This document shows positions 25,138 through 33,887 of a stretch of DNA of 64,000 nt, one piece after another (the stretch's first letter is position 1; the number at the start of each line of letters is the position of its first letter). Origin of the DNA: CAYFZR01 sp964347835 [NCBI: uncultured archaeon] (GTDB taxonomy: Archaea > CAYFZR01); the NCBI GenBank assembly GCA_964347835.1, contig CAYFZR010000050.1, forward strand, positions 11,212-75,211, given 5' to 3'. The position numbers were made by a program, and so were the translations under genes. The notes below the pieces were generated by a model, which saw nothing but the letters and a program-made list of their open reading frames with translations, did not search any database and was not told the origin of the DNA.

Positions 25138-25362
25138 TTACGAGAGTAATGGGTAGTGCTTGTCTTCTCTCAAAAAAATTAATCTTTTTTCCTCTAATCT
25201 ACCTAAAGCCGATTTAATGGAATCTTCTTTTAATTCGGTTTCGTCTATAATTTCTGATTGACTGATTCCCCTACTTCTATTGCTTAAAATACAGTTGTAA
25301 ACAATTCTCTGTGTTAAGGTCAAATCGCCAGAAGGTGGAATTTTTATTTTTTCATCCACCAT
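25138..25362 (-). CDS. Small winged-helix DNA-binding protein
   Basis: A 74-residue protein that is almost only a winged helix: LTLTQRIVYNCILSNRSRGI, SQSEIIDETELKEDSIKSAL, GRLEEKRLIFLREDKHYPLL. The pattern (open-minded HTH then a short wing) resembles archaeal MarR/ArsR-like mini-regulators. Its ATG abuts the stop of the RqcH gene, so the two are translationally coupled. Confidence 0.78.
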   Translation of the reverse strand: MVDEKIKIPPSGDLTLTQRIVYNCILSNRSRGISQSEIIDETELKEDSIKSALGRLEEKRLIFLREDKHYPLLS

Positions 25363-27285
25363 TTATTCACCGATTATGATTGAGTTTCCGGGTATCCCCT
25401 GCATTATCTCGTCCAAATCTCCGTTGACCTTTAGTTTTATATCCTTTGCAATCTTATTTTTTGGAATATCACCTGGTTCTATGACTACAAAGTTGTTTGT
25501 TTTACCCGCTATGGAGGTGACTGGACCGTATATTATCTGATCGTTTAGTCTTCCAACGGCGATCTTAAGATCTACAGATAGATAATTTCTCTTTCCATAT
25601 ATCATAAATCCCCCTTTTGGAATGTATTCGCCGGAAGGGGCTTCCTTAGAAACTTGATCCGGATAAACCCAGTAAACCTCCATTCCATGATGGCCAAGTT
25701 TCCACGCATTTGAATAACTAGCAGCAAATATCGCTGCTTCTTCAATTGATTGATCAGATGGTTCTTTTCCTTTCGTCTTAAGTATCACATGGGGGGCTCC
25801 GCTTATATTAGCGTGGAAATATCTATCCATAGGCTCCATATGTCTCTTTACGACTCTTTCATTGGTTTTGGCGTCCTTCCCTCCTATTACAAGCAGTCCT
25901 TCGCTTGTTATAAACCACCTGTATTGCTCGTACCATTTTTTCTTCTTTATCTTTCGTTCTTTGGGCTTTTTGATGTCAACGACAACCTCTTCTTTTTTAG
26001 CATCTTCTATAAGTTTTTTTGTTTCTCCGATTGCTCTTTTAGCGCCTTTAATCTTTTCTTTGGCTTTTTTTCCCTTTTTGTAGTGTGCTTCAGCGTTCTC
26101 AGGTATGGTCTTTTTCAGGTCGATCTCTACTTCATCTTCTAAATCCAAGTAAATTTTACCAATTTTTGTGTCTATTCTCTTAATAATCTGTATTTCTTTG
26201 TTTTTTTCTTTGCTCGATTCAATAATCGATAATATCTCGCTCCAAGAATGCCCTCTTTCTCTCGCTTTCTTTAATAAATTCAATATGCCCTCTATGGTAT
26301 GGTAATTAGCATATATCAAATCACCAAGTTTTTTCTCTTTAATAACATCTTTCTCAAGATTATTTAATATTTTTTCTTGCTCTTTTAGTCTTATATTTAG
26401 TTTAGTTAGTTTTCTATCTTTTAAATCATAAATTTTTTCATCTACGATTTCTATTTCAGTTTTTGTGAAGAAATCATCGAGTGCTTGATTGAAAGACTTA
26501 TAATATATAAATTTTTTCCCCTCATACACTTCTAACGGAAAGGGTAGGATATCTATTGGGGTTTCATCTTCTATTACTATAACTGGTCTCGATTCGTCCA
26601 ATTTGATAATCAAATTTCTAATAGAATCGTACAATCTTTCAATGTCCTTGTCTGATAGTTCTTCTCCAAATATATTTTTTTCTAATCCAGCAATTTTGCA
26701 TATCTCCTCTGCATATATTCCGCTTATATTTAATCTCCTCGCAAGTAATCTTACAGTTTCTGTGGGTTTGTTTAATAATTCCTTGAGATCTTCTTTGCTC
26801 AGAGATAAAATATCAATGCCTGAGGGAGGGTATTCATAGATTTCTCCGCTTATAATATTCCTATGCCTCCATTTTTGAGGAAATAGAGGTCTTATAATTT
26901 TTTTTGAACTATCCAGGAGTACAAGATTTCCTTTTCCAAATAGTTCGAATACAAGCGTATAATGGTCCTTACCTGCCAAATCAAAATTGAAAATCCTATC
27001 AAAGTCGTGTTGTTCAATATTAGTAATTATAGAATTGCTAAGATGCTTCCTTAGAAACATAACAAAGTTCGAGGGTTTTTTAGGGTTTTCTCTAGGATAT
27101 TTTGTTATGTGTGCCCTTTTTCCAAGAGTAAAGACAAAATCTATAGTTCCATGAGAGGGTATACGTAATTTTAATGTAAATTCGTCGGGAGTTGGTTGAT
27201 ATATTCTATCTATCCTTCCACCCTCTAACCATTTTAATTCCTTTACCAACACACTTATATCAACGTTGGTCATCTCTTTTTTCAT
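25363..27285 (-). CDS. rqcH: RqcH/Tae2-type ribosome quality control protein (NFACT family)
   Basis: About 640 residues with the NFACT architecture: N-terminal NFACT-N domain (MTNVDISVLVKELKWLEGGR, IDRIYQPTPDEFTLKLRIP), HhH-like middle, coiled coils (residues about 290-350 and 395-440), a basic linker, then the NFACT-R domain (KKKKWYEQYRWFITSEGLLV, IGGKDAKTNERVVKRHM, DRYFHANISGAPHVILK). Homologues (bacterial RqcH, yeast Rqc2) bind obstructed large subunits and add alanine tails. Start candidates are GTG 27294, ATG 27285 and ATG 27273; I give 27285. It diverges from a small membrane protein gene 20 bases away. Confidence 0.92.
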   Translation of the reverse strand: MKKEMTNVDISVLVKELKWLEGGRIDRIYQPTPDEFTLKLRIPSHGTIDFVFTLGKRAHITKYPRENPKKPSNFVMFLRKHLSNSIITNIEQHDFDRIFNFDLAGKDHYTLVFELFGKGNLVLLDSSKKIIRPLFPQKWRHRNIISGEIYEYPPSGIDILSLSKEDLKELLNKPTETVRLLARRLNISGIYAEEICKIAGLEKNIFGEELSDKDIERLYDSIRNLIIKLDESRPVIVIEDETPIDILPFPLEVYEGKKFIYYKSFNQALDDFFTKTEIEIVDEKIYDLKDRKLTKLNIRLKEQEKILNNLEKDVIKEKKLGDLIYANYHTIEGILNLLKKARERGHSWSEILSIIESSKEKNKEIQIIKRIDTKIGKIYLDLEDEVEIDLKKTIPENAEAHYKKGKKAKEKIKGAKRAIGETKKLIEDAKKEEVVVDIKKPKERKIKKKKWYEQYRWFITSEGLLVIGGKDAKTNERVVKRHMEPMDRYFHANISGAPHVILKTKGKEPSDQSIEEAAIFAASYSNAWKLGHHGMEVYWVYPDQVSKEAPSGEYIPKGGFMIYGKRNYLSVDLKIAVGRLNDQIIYGPVTSIAGKTNNFVVIEPGDIPKNKIAKDIKLKVNGDLDEIMQGIPGNSIIIGE

Positions 27286-27305
27286 AATCTTCACGAGGGC
27301 CTCGC

Positions 27306-27557
27306 ATGGATAAGGAGACTAAATCAGCGATAATCTATATGTTATTTGGTGTGATATCTGGTATATTAAGTTGGGGACTTGTTATTGGAATGCTTCTAGC
27401 GCCAGTGATACTTGTACTGATCGGACGATTGAACGAAAGAATATTTAAGACAACAGTAGAAGACCTTGGAGGGCCTAAAGGATGGTTTGGAAACTGCGTA
27501 CTTCCTTTTATTCTCTTATGGTTATTTACATGGGTTTTATTATTTAATCTCTTTTGA
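27306..27557 (+). CDS. Small membrane protein, two transmembrane segments
   Basis: An 83-residue protein with a hydrophobic hairpin (IIYMLFGVISGILSWGLVIG, MLLAPVILVLIG), a short charged loop with GGPKGWFGNCVLPF, and a third hydrophobic run ILLWLFTWVLLFNLF. No family recognised. It lies between divergent rqcH and the ABCE1 gene, whose start follows after 11 bases, so it is probably co-expressed with ABCE1. Confidence 0.72.
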   Translation: MDKETKSAIIYMLFGVISGILSWGLVIGMLLAPVILVLIGRLNERIFKTTVEDLGGPKGWFGNCVLPFILLWLFTWVLLFNLF

Positions 27558-27568
27558 GGTTTGTTTTT

Positions 27569-29338
27569 ATGAGAATCGCTGTTTTAGATAAAGATAGTTG
27601 TCAACCTAAAAAGTGTTCATATGAATGTATTCTGTACTGTCCAGGCGTGAGAATGAAGGAAGAAACCGTGATAATGGATGAAAAAACAGGAAAGCCTATT
27701 ATATCAGAAGAACTATGCTCAGGGTGTGGAATATGTATTAAAAGGTGTCCATTCGAGTGTATAAGTATTATAAATCTCCCTGAAGAACTTGAAGAAGAAA
27801 GCATCCACAGATACGGGGTAAATCAATTTAAACTTTATGGTCTCCCGTATCCATTGGAGTCCGGAGTCGTTGGCATGATTGGTCCAAACGGTATTGGAAA
27901 GACTACAGCCATAAATATCCTTTCTGGTAAATTAAAGCCAAATCTTGGTAAATACGATGATCCTCCTGAGTGGGGTGAGATAATATCCTCTTTTAGGGGA
28001 GCAGAAATCCAAAGATACCTTGAAAATCTCTCAAAAGGGAAAATTAAAGCAATGCATAAACCACAATACATAGAAGGGCTATCAAAGGCGGTCTCCGGAT
28101 ATGTGGGGGATCTTTTATCCGATGTAGACGATAGAAATGTATTAGAAAGTTTGACCGAAATGCTCGAATTAAAAAGTTTTTTAAATAAAGATATTAAAGA
28201 ATTGAGCGGCGGGGAGTTACAAAGGGTAGCAATATCTGCTTGTTTATTGAGAGACGGTGATATCTATCTCATAGATGAGCCTTCTAGTTATTTAGATGTG
28301 AGACAAAGGGTAAACGTGGCTAGGGCAATACAAGAACTCTCCAAAGAAAAGATGGTTGTGGTTGTAGAGCATGATCTCGTAATTTTAGACTGGATATGCG
28401 ATTACGTCCACATACTTTACGGAAAACCTGGAGTTTTCGGTATAATTACCCACCCTAAGAGCGTTAGAGTAGGGATAAACGCTTATTTGGATGGATATTT
28501 AAGGGAAGAAAATGTGAGATTTAGGAAGGAGAGGGTTGTTTTTGAGATTAGACCACCTTCTCATCCAACAGAAGGAGATGAGTTACTCCCTTATCCGACG
28601 TTAACCAAAGAATATGACGGATTTTCTCTTAAATGTAAGGCTGGTTCTTTGCTAAAAAGAGAAATAGTGGGTGTGTTAGGCCCTAATGGTATCGGAAAAA
28701 CTACGTTTGTAAAAATTCTTGCGGGTGTGATAGATTCCACTACAGGGAAACTAGATGTAAATGTTAAAGTATCCTACAAACCCCAGTATTTATCGCCAGA
28801 ATATGAAATAACTGTGCTGGATTTATTTTCTAAAGCAACGAGTGAGTTTGGAACGGGTAAATATGAGAACGAAATATTAAAGCCTCTGGAACTTGAAAGG
28901 TTATTAAACCAGCGAATAAATGAGCTGAGTGGAGGAGAACTACAAAGGGTTGCCATTGCTTTATGTCTCTCTCAAGAGGCAGATATTTACTTGTTGGATG
29001 AACCAAGCGCTTATCTTGATGTAGAGCAGAGAATTTCCTTAACAAAGATGGTCAGAAGACTTATGGAACAAAGAGAGAAAACTGCATTAATCGTGGATCA
29101 TGACGTGTTGCTAATAGATTACGTTTCTGATAGAATGATGGTTTTTGATGGAGATCCTGGAATTCAAGGAGAAAGTATCGGACCATTAGAAAAAAGAGAA
29201 GGCATGAATCATTTTTTAAGAAAAATGGGCATTACTTTTAGGAGAGATAAAGAAACCGGGAGACCTAGAATAAACAAGGAGGATTCAAAACTCGATAGGG
29301 AACAGAAGATTTCAGGGGAGTATTACTACGTCTCATGA
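27569..29338 (+). CDS. abce1: Ribosome recycling ATPase ABCE1 (Rli1)
   Basis: 589 residues. The N-terminal ferredoxin-like domain has two 4Fe-4S motifs (DSCQPKKCSYECILYCPG and LCSGCGICIKRCPFECI). Two ABC ATPase domains follow: Walker A GPNGIGKTTAINI and GPNGIGKTTFVKI, signatures LSGGELQRVAISACL and LSGGELQRVAIALCL, Walker B YLIDEPSSYLD and YLLDEPSAYLD. The HLH insert is in the first domain. With pelota or eRF1 it splits ribosomes. ATG 27569 (MRIAVLDKD) matches family starts; a TTG at 27554 is rejected. Confidence 0.96.
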   Translation: MRIAVLDKDSCQPKKCSYECILYCPGVRMKEETVIMDEKTGKPIISEELCSGCGICIKRCPFECISIINLPEELEEESIHRYGVNQFKLYGLPYPLESGVVGMIGPNGIGKTTAINILSGKLKPNLGKYDDPPEWGEIISSFRGAEIQRYLENLSKGKIKAMHKPQYIEGLSKAVSGYVGDLLSDVDDRNVLESLTEMLELKSFLNKDIKELSGGELQRVAISACLLRDGDIYLIDEPSSYLDVRQRVNVARAIQELSKEKMVVVVEHDLVILDWICDYVHILYGKPGVFGIITHPKSVRVGINAYLDGYLREENVRFRKERVVFEIRPPSHPTEGDELLPYPTLTKEYDGFSLKCKAGSLLKREIVGVLGPNGIGKTTFVKILAGVIDSTTGKLDVNVKVSYKPQYLSPEYEITVLDLFSKATSEFGTGKYENEILKPLELERLLNQRINELSGGELQRVAIALCLSQEADIYLLDEPSAYLDVEQRISLTKMVRRLMEQREKTALIVDHDVLLIDYVSDRMMVFDGDPGIQGESIGPLEKREGMNHFLRKMGITFRRDKETGRPRINKEDSKLDREQKISGEYYYVS

Positions 29339-29349
29339 AAAAAATTTAA

Positions 29350-29646
29350 CTACGTTGTTAGCCAGTAAGAGAATAAAATCCCTATTATAAACATTATGGC
29401 GTTAAACTGGCCAACCAGAACGAAGGCTATGCTAAAAACTAGTATTGCAAAAATCATAAAGACTATTTTTGCTTTGTATCCTAGATCTGTAGTTTTAAAG
29501 CTAAAACTCCTAGAGAGAATTGTTACGATAGCCCTTCTTAAAAAAACGCCAAATACTATACCTACTGCAAGGCTAACTAAAGGTCCTAATAGTGCAAGCG
29601 AGTAATACTCTAAAGCATCTATGATGGTCGGCACACATTTCACCAA
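29350..29646 (-). CDS. Hypothetical membrane protein
   Basis: A 98-residue protein with three hydrophobic segments (LLGPLVSLAVGIVFGVFLRR, IVFMIFAILVFSIAFVLVGQ, FNAIMFIIGILFSYWL). No family could be assigned. It is a single gene converging on ABCE1, with 11 bases between the stops, and divergent from apgM. Confidence 0.6.
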   Translation of the reverse strand: MVKCVPTIIDALEYYSLALLGPLVSLAVGIVFGVFLRRAIVTILSRSFSFKTTDLGYKAKIVFMIFAILVFSIAFVLVGQFNAIMFIIGILFSYWLTT

Positions 29647-29668
29647 TCCAAAGAGAAACCGAAAACCG

Positions 29669-29676
29669 TTATAAAC
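29669..29676 (+). promoter_or_regulatory. TATA box of apgM
   Basis: TTATAAAC about 26 bases before the ATG at 29699, with no Shine-Dalgarno between, indicates a leaderless or nearly leaderless transcript. Confidence 0.55.
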
Positions 29677-29698
29677 CTTTCCATCAAAATTGATGCAA

Positions 29699-30904
29699 AT
29701 GAAGTATATATTGATTGTGGCGGATGGGATGTCTGATTATCCCGTTGAAGAGTTGGATGGTAAGACGCCTTTAATGCTATCTCAAAAACCAAATATCGAC
29801 AAAATAGCATTAAAGGGTAGATGTGGTCTCTTCAAGTCTATACCAAATGACTTGCCCGCAGGTAGCGATATCGCTAACCTATCAATACTTGGATACTATC
29901 CCAAAAAATATTATACTGGCAGAGGCCCTCTTGAGGCCGCAAGTATCGGTATATCTCTTGGAGAGTTAGATATTGCCTTCAGATGTAATTTGATTACAGT
30001 AGAGAGTGGAAAGATTAAAGACTATAGTGCAGGACACATATCGAATGAGGAAAGTAAAGAGTTGATAGACGCCCTAAATCAAAAGTTTAGTTCCGAGAAA
30101 ATTAGGTTTTATCCCGGTGTGAGCTACAGGAACATACTGATTTTAGAAGATGATGCCGACCTTAAAGAGATAGAAACCACACCACCTCACGATGCTGTGG
30201 GTAAGGACATAAAAGATGTTCTCATTAGATCTAAAAGAGGTAATAAAATATTTTTGACGGATATCCTAAACGATATTACTTTGAATTCAAAAAATTTATT
30301 GGAATCGCACCCAGTCAATCTAGAAAGGGTAAGGGAAGGGGAAAATCCCGGTAATATGATTTGGCTATGGGGGCAAGGTAGATCCCCAAAAATGATCCCT
30401 TTCTCAGAGAAATATAACCTAAATGGTTCGATTATCTCTGCTGTTGACCTAATAAAGGGCATAGGCATATTTGCTAAAATGTGTATTATAGATGTTCCTG
30501 GTGCAACTGGATACTACGACACAGATTATAAATCCAAGGCTAAATACGCTGTAAAGGCCCTTGAAGATTTTGATTTCGTTTTTTTACATGTAGAATCTCC
30601 GGATGAGGCGGGTCATGCAGGAGACATCGAAGAAAAGATAAAAGCAATCGAAAGAATAGACAAATTTATAGTAGGGAGGCTAATAAATTTAAAAACCGAA
30701 GATCTCTCCATAGGAATTATGTCAGATCACCATACCCCAGTAACTGTGAAAACGCATGTTAAAGATCCAGTACCCTTTGCAATATATAATCCGCTAAAAA
30801 AAGGAGATGATGTTAAAAAATTTGATGAGAAGTCAATAAGGAAAGGTATTTTTGGCTTAATTGAAGAAGAATTTATGGAAACTTTCCTTCAATTGAAAAA
30901 TTAA
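29699..30904 (+). CDS. apgM: 2,3-bisphosphoglycerate-independent phosphoglycerate mutase, archaeal type
   Basis: About 401 residues; interconverts 3- and 2-phosphoglycerate in glycolysis and gluconeogenesis. It belongs to the alkaline phosphatase superfamily: MKYILIVADGMSDYPVEEL with the metal-binding D, GSDIANLSILGYYPKKYYTG with the catalytic Ser region, LHVESPDEAGHAGDIEEKI and MSDHHTPVTVKTH as metal ligands. ATG 29699 is favoured by the TATA spacing and family start (MKYI-); TTG 29690 and ATG 29693 are also in frame. Confidence 0.94.
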   Translation: MKYILIVADGMSDYPVEELDGKTPLMLSQKPNIDKIALKGRCGLFKSIPNDLPAGSDIANLSILGYYPKKYYTGRGPLEAASIGISLGELDIAFRCNLITVESGKIKDYSAGHISNEESKELIDALNQKFSSEKIRFYPGVSYRNILILEDDADLKEIETTPPHDAVGKDIKDVLIRSKRGNKIFLTDILNDITLNSKNLLESHPVNLERVREGENPGNMIWLWGQGRSPKMIPFSEKYNLNGSIISAVDLIKGIGIFAKMCIIDVPGATGYYDTDYKSKAKYAVKALEDFDFVFLHVESPDEAGHAGDIEEKIKAIERIDKFIVGRLINLKTEDLSIGIMSDHHTPVTVKTHVKDPVPFAIYNPLKKGDDVKKFDEKSIRKGIFGLIEEEFMETFLQLKN

Positions 30905-30931
30905 AATAGTATAACCAACCATTTTTGATCG

Positions 30932-32161
30932 ATGTCACAATTTAGAAGTATTCCAAGAAGTAGAATAAGCGATGAAGAAAGTAACATGTTTGTGGTAACC
31001 TTTACAGGTAATGCCCGTCCGGGATTAATAGCAGGAATAACCTCTGTTCTTGCAAAACATTACGTTAATATTGTAGACATCGAACAAACAGTGCTACAAG
31101 GCCTATTTTTGATGTTTACCATAATAGATCTCAGAACAAGTGAATCTTCTTTCAAGGATGTTATGGAAGATTTGCGGCAAGAGGCGAAAAAATTAGGATT
31201 AGATCTCCAAATAACGCCTTATCATAGATATGCAGCATTGAGAAGATTAGAAAGAAAGAAATTATACGTGATAACCGTACTGGGTAAAGATCGCCCCGGT
31301 ATTGTCTATGCCCTATCCAGTTTGTTTGCAGACATGGGAGTAAACATTGAAAAAACCGCTTTAATTGCAAGAGGAGACATTATATCCTTACAAATGACCA
31401 TTGATATTAGGGATTACGATTTTTCATTGGTTAAGGAGAGAATCTCTAAAAAATGTGATGAGACGAGTCTAGATGCTGTGGTACAAGATTATGATATTTA
31501 CAAGAAGGAGAAACGCCTCATTGTTTTCGACATGGATTCTACTATCGTGGATGCTGAGATCATTAACGAACTTGCTAAGGCTGCTGGAGTTAGTGAAGAG
31601 GTCGAAGACATAACTAAACTCGCCATGCGCGGCGAAATCGATTTTGAACAATCTTTGAGGGAAAGAGTTAGCCTCCTTAAAGGCTTACCAGCAGGTGTAC
31701 TCGAAAAAATCTCGGGAGATCTTAGCCTTACGCCGGGTACCGAAGAACTAATAACCACGCTTAAAAGAAGTGGATACAAAATAGCCTTGATAAGCGGAGG
31801 ATTCACTTACTTTACAGATAAAATAAAGGAAAAATTAGGATTTGATTATGCATTTGGTAATAAATTAGTTATAAAGGATGGAATAGTCACTGGTGAAATA
31901 GAAGGTCCAATTATCGATGCAGAGGCGAAAGGAAGAATTATTAGAGAATTATCACAAATAGAGGCTATTTCTCCAGATCAAATTGTTGCTGTTGGTGACG
32001 GTGCCAACGACAGAATTATGTTACAAAATGCGGGCTTAGGCGTCGCATTTAACGCTGAAGAGATCCTCAGATATGTTTCAGATGGCTCCCTATCTAAGGA
32101 GAACCTTATTGGATTATTGAATGTCTTGGGCTTGTCTGATGTTGAGTTGAAGGGCGATTAA
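30932..32161 (+). CDS. serB: Phosphoserine phosphatase with two ACT domains
   Basis: A 409-residue SerB. Two N-terminal ACT domains (FTGNARPGLIAGITSVLAKH near 30 and VLGKDRPGIVYALSSLFADM near 115) precede a HAD phosphatase domain: VFDMDSTIVDAEIINELA, SLTPGTEELITTLKRSG, LISGGFTYF, and VGDGANDRIMLQNAGLGVAF. It makes serine from phosphoserine; SerA lies 12 kb downstream. TAGTATAACC about 22 bases before the ATG suggests a leaderless mRNA. The next gene starts within three bases of its stop. Confidence 0.94.
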   Translation: MSQFRSIPRSRISDEESNMFVVTFTGNARPGLIAGITSVLAKHYVNIVDIEQTVLQGLFLMFTIIDLRTSESSFKDVMEDLRQEAKKLGLDLQITPYHRYAALRRLERKKLYVITVLGKDRPGIVYALSSLFADMGVNIEKTALIARGDIISLQMTIDIRDYDFSLVKERISKKCDETSLDAVVQDYDIYKKEKRLIVFDMDSTIVDAEIINELAKAAGVSEEVEDITKLAMRGEIDFEQSLRERVSLLKGLPAGVLEKISGDLSLTPGTEELITTLKRSGYKIALISGGFTYFTDKIKEKLGFDYAFGNKLVIKDGIVTGEIEGPIIDAEAKGRIIRELSQIEAISPDQIVAVGDGANDRIMLQNAGLGVAFNAEEILRYVSDGSLSKENLIGLLNVLGLSDVELKGD

Positions 32162-32164
32162 GTG

Positions 32165-32779
32165 ATGAGAATTATAGCAAGAGGAGCCGAGGCAGTTATT
32201 TACCTTAGAAAATGGCACGGAGAACAAGTTATAGAAAAAAGAAGAATTGAAAAGAAATACCGCGTATCCGATTTGGATGTTAGATTAAGATCTGAGAGAT
32301 CAAAGAAAGAGGCAAAACTTTTAAGACTGGCAAGAGAAAATGGCGTTCCAACCCCAATTGTTTTGGATATACTGTTAAGTGGTACTTCGATTTTAATGGA
32401 ATACATACCTGGTGAAATTTTAAGAGATACGTTAGGAGAGGTTAATAAGGAAGATAGAGAAGAAATTTGTGCAAGAATCGGAGATATGATCGGAATACTC
32501 CACAGTAGAGACATGATACATGGAGATCTTACAACCTCAAATATGATTCTTCATGAAGATCTTATATACTTCATAGATTTTGGCTTAGGAGAGATCTCAA
32601 ATTCTATAGAGGACAAAGGAGTTGACCTACACTTAATGAAAGAAGCATTTTATAGTACTCACCATGAAATCGCTGATTCTTGTTATTCTACAGTCATAAA
32701 TCATTACCTTAATAGAATGAGTGGCGAGGTTGTCGAAAGAGTAGAAGAGATCGAAAAGAGAGGTAGGTATGCCAGATAG
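32165..32779 (+). CDS. bud32: KEOPS-associated kinase/ATPase Bud32
   Basis: A 204-residue RIO-like small kinase of the KEOPS complex, which makes t6A37 on ANN-decoding tRNAs. Visible: MRIIARGAEAVIYL (glycine loop), VIEKRRIEKKYRVSDLDVRL, the catalytic segment MIHGDLTTSNMILHEDLIYF, and IDFGLGEIS for the DFG motif. It is a stand-alone gene, not fused to Kae1, and Kae1 is not in the window. ATG 32165 or GTG 32162 immediately after the serB stop is the start. Its end overlaps the next start by 11 bases. Confidence 0.94.
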   Translation: MRIIARGAEAVIYLRKWHGEQVIEKRRIEKKYRVSDLDVRLRSERSKKEAKLLRLARENGVPTPIVLDILLSGTSILMEYIPGEILRDTLGEVNKEDREEICARIGDMIGILHSRDMIHGDLTTSNMILHEDLIYFIDFGLGEISNSIEDKGVDLHLMKEAFYSTHHEIADSCYSTVINHYLNRMSGEVVERVEEIEKRGRYAR

Positions 32780-33341
32780 AAAAAATATCGAAAAAATAGC
32801 CATAGTTACCAGCAACATCGGAAAGATGAGAGAGTTCGAGGAGTTATTGGGCAAGCATCTGGAGTTAGAACAAATTAATGTTGAATGTCCAGAGATTCAA
32901 TCGGACTCTCTTGAAGAGATATCTTGTTACTCAGCAAATTTTGCTTGCAAGAGCACAAATAGATCTGTAATAGTAGAGGATTCTGGTTTATTCATTCATG
33001 CTCTTAAAGGATTTCCAGGACCCTACTCATCCTACGCGCAAAAAACCATCGGAAACGAAGGAATGCTAAGATTGATGAAAGGTATAAAAAATAGAAAGGC
33101 ATGCTTCAAATCCGTCATAGGTTTTTGTTTGCCTATTGAAGAGCCCATTTCCTTTGAAGGAATCGTTAACGGGAACATATCCCATGAAATAAGGGGAAAA
33201 GAAGGCTTTGGCTACGATCCCATATTTATTCCAGAAGGTTATGATAAGACCTTTGGAGAAGATGCAAAACTTAAAAATAGAATTTCTCATAGGAAAAGAG
33301 CTATAGAGGGCTTTATCGCTTGGTTAGAGAAAAGAGATTGA
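32769..33341 (+). CDS. rdgB: XTP/dITP pyrophosphatase (RdgB/HAM1)
   Basis: A 190-residue house-cleaning NTP pyrophosphatase that removes deaminated purine nucleotides. Key motifs: VTSNIGKMREFEELLG at the N-terminus, the metal-site VIVEDSGLFIHALKGFPGPY, and the C-terminal GKEGFGYDPIFIPEGYDKTF with FGEDAKLKNRISHRKRA. It overlaps bud32 by 11 bases, an arrangement common in euryarchaea. Confidence 0.94.
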   Translation: MPDRKNIEKIAIVTSNIGKMREFEELLGKHLELEQINVECPEIQSDSLEEISCYSANFACKSTNRSVIVEDSGLFIHALKGFPGPYSSYAQKTIGNEGMLRLMKGIKNRKACFKSVIGFCLPIEEPISFEGIVNGNISHEIRGKEGFGYDPIFIPEGYDKTFGEDAKLKNRISHRKRAIEGFIAWLEKRD

Positions 33342-33426
33342 TCCATGTCTAAATTGTTTTCTCAATATGAACATACATACCCAAATATTAAAATACCATT
33401 ATAACAAATTTCCATGAGGTGAATGC

Positions 33427-33882
33427 ATGGCAAGAATGCACTCAAGAACAAGGGGATCTTCTAGATCTACGAGGCCTCCAAGAACTATTGCTCCAAGTTG
33501 GGTAGAATACTCAGCAGATGAAGTCGAGGAGTTAATAGTAAAATATGCCAAAGACGGTTACTCACAAAGTGAGATAGGTATTATCCTCAGAGATCAATAC
33601 GGAATTCCGCAGACAAAACTTCTGACTGGAAAGAAGATTCAGAAAATCCTTCGAGAATACGATTTGGCACCCAAAATACCAGAAGACCTTGGAAATCTTA
33701 TTAGAAGAGCTATAAGAGTAAGAAAGCACCTATTAGAGCATAAAAAAGATTTGCACTCAAAAAGAGGGCTCGCATTATTAGAATCTAAAATTAGAAGACT
33801 TGTAAAGTATTACAAGAGAACCGGTGTACTCCCAGAAGATTGGAAGTATACTCCAGAGATGGCAGAACTACTTGTCGAATGA
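33427..33882 (+). CDS. rps15: Small ribosomal subunit protein uS15
   Basis: A 151-residue archaeal-type S15 with the N-terminal extension [20 protein letters not shown] and the core block [41 protein letters not shown]. It binds 16S rRNA early in small subunit assembly. GAGGTGA precedes the ATG and a TATA-like ATTATAAC lies about 25 bases further upstream. The RecJ-like gene starts five bases after its stop. Confidence 0.96.
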   Translation: MARMHSRTRGSSRSTRPPRTIAPSWVEYSADEVEELIVKYAKDGYSQSEIGIILRDQYGIPQTKLLTGKKIQKILREYDLAPKIPEDLGNLIRRAIRVRKHLLEHKKDLHSKRGLALLESKIRRLVKYYKRTGVLPEDWKYTPEMAELLVE

Positions 33883-33887
33883 TTTAA

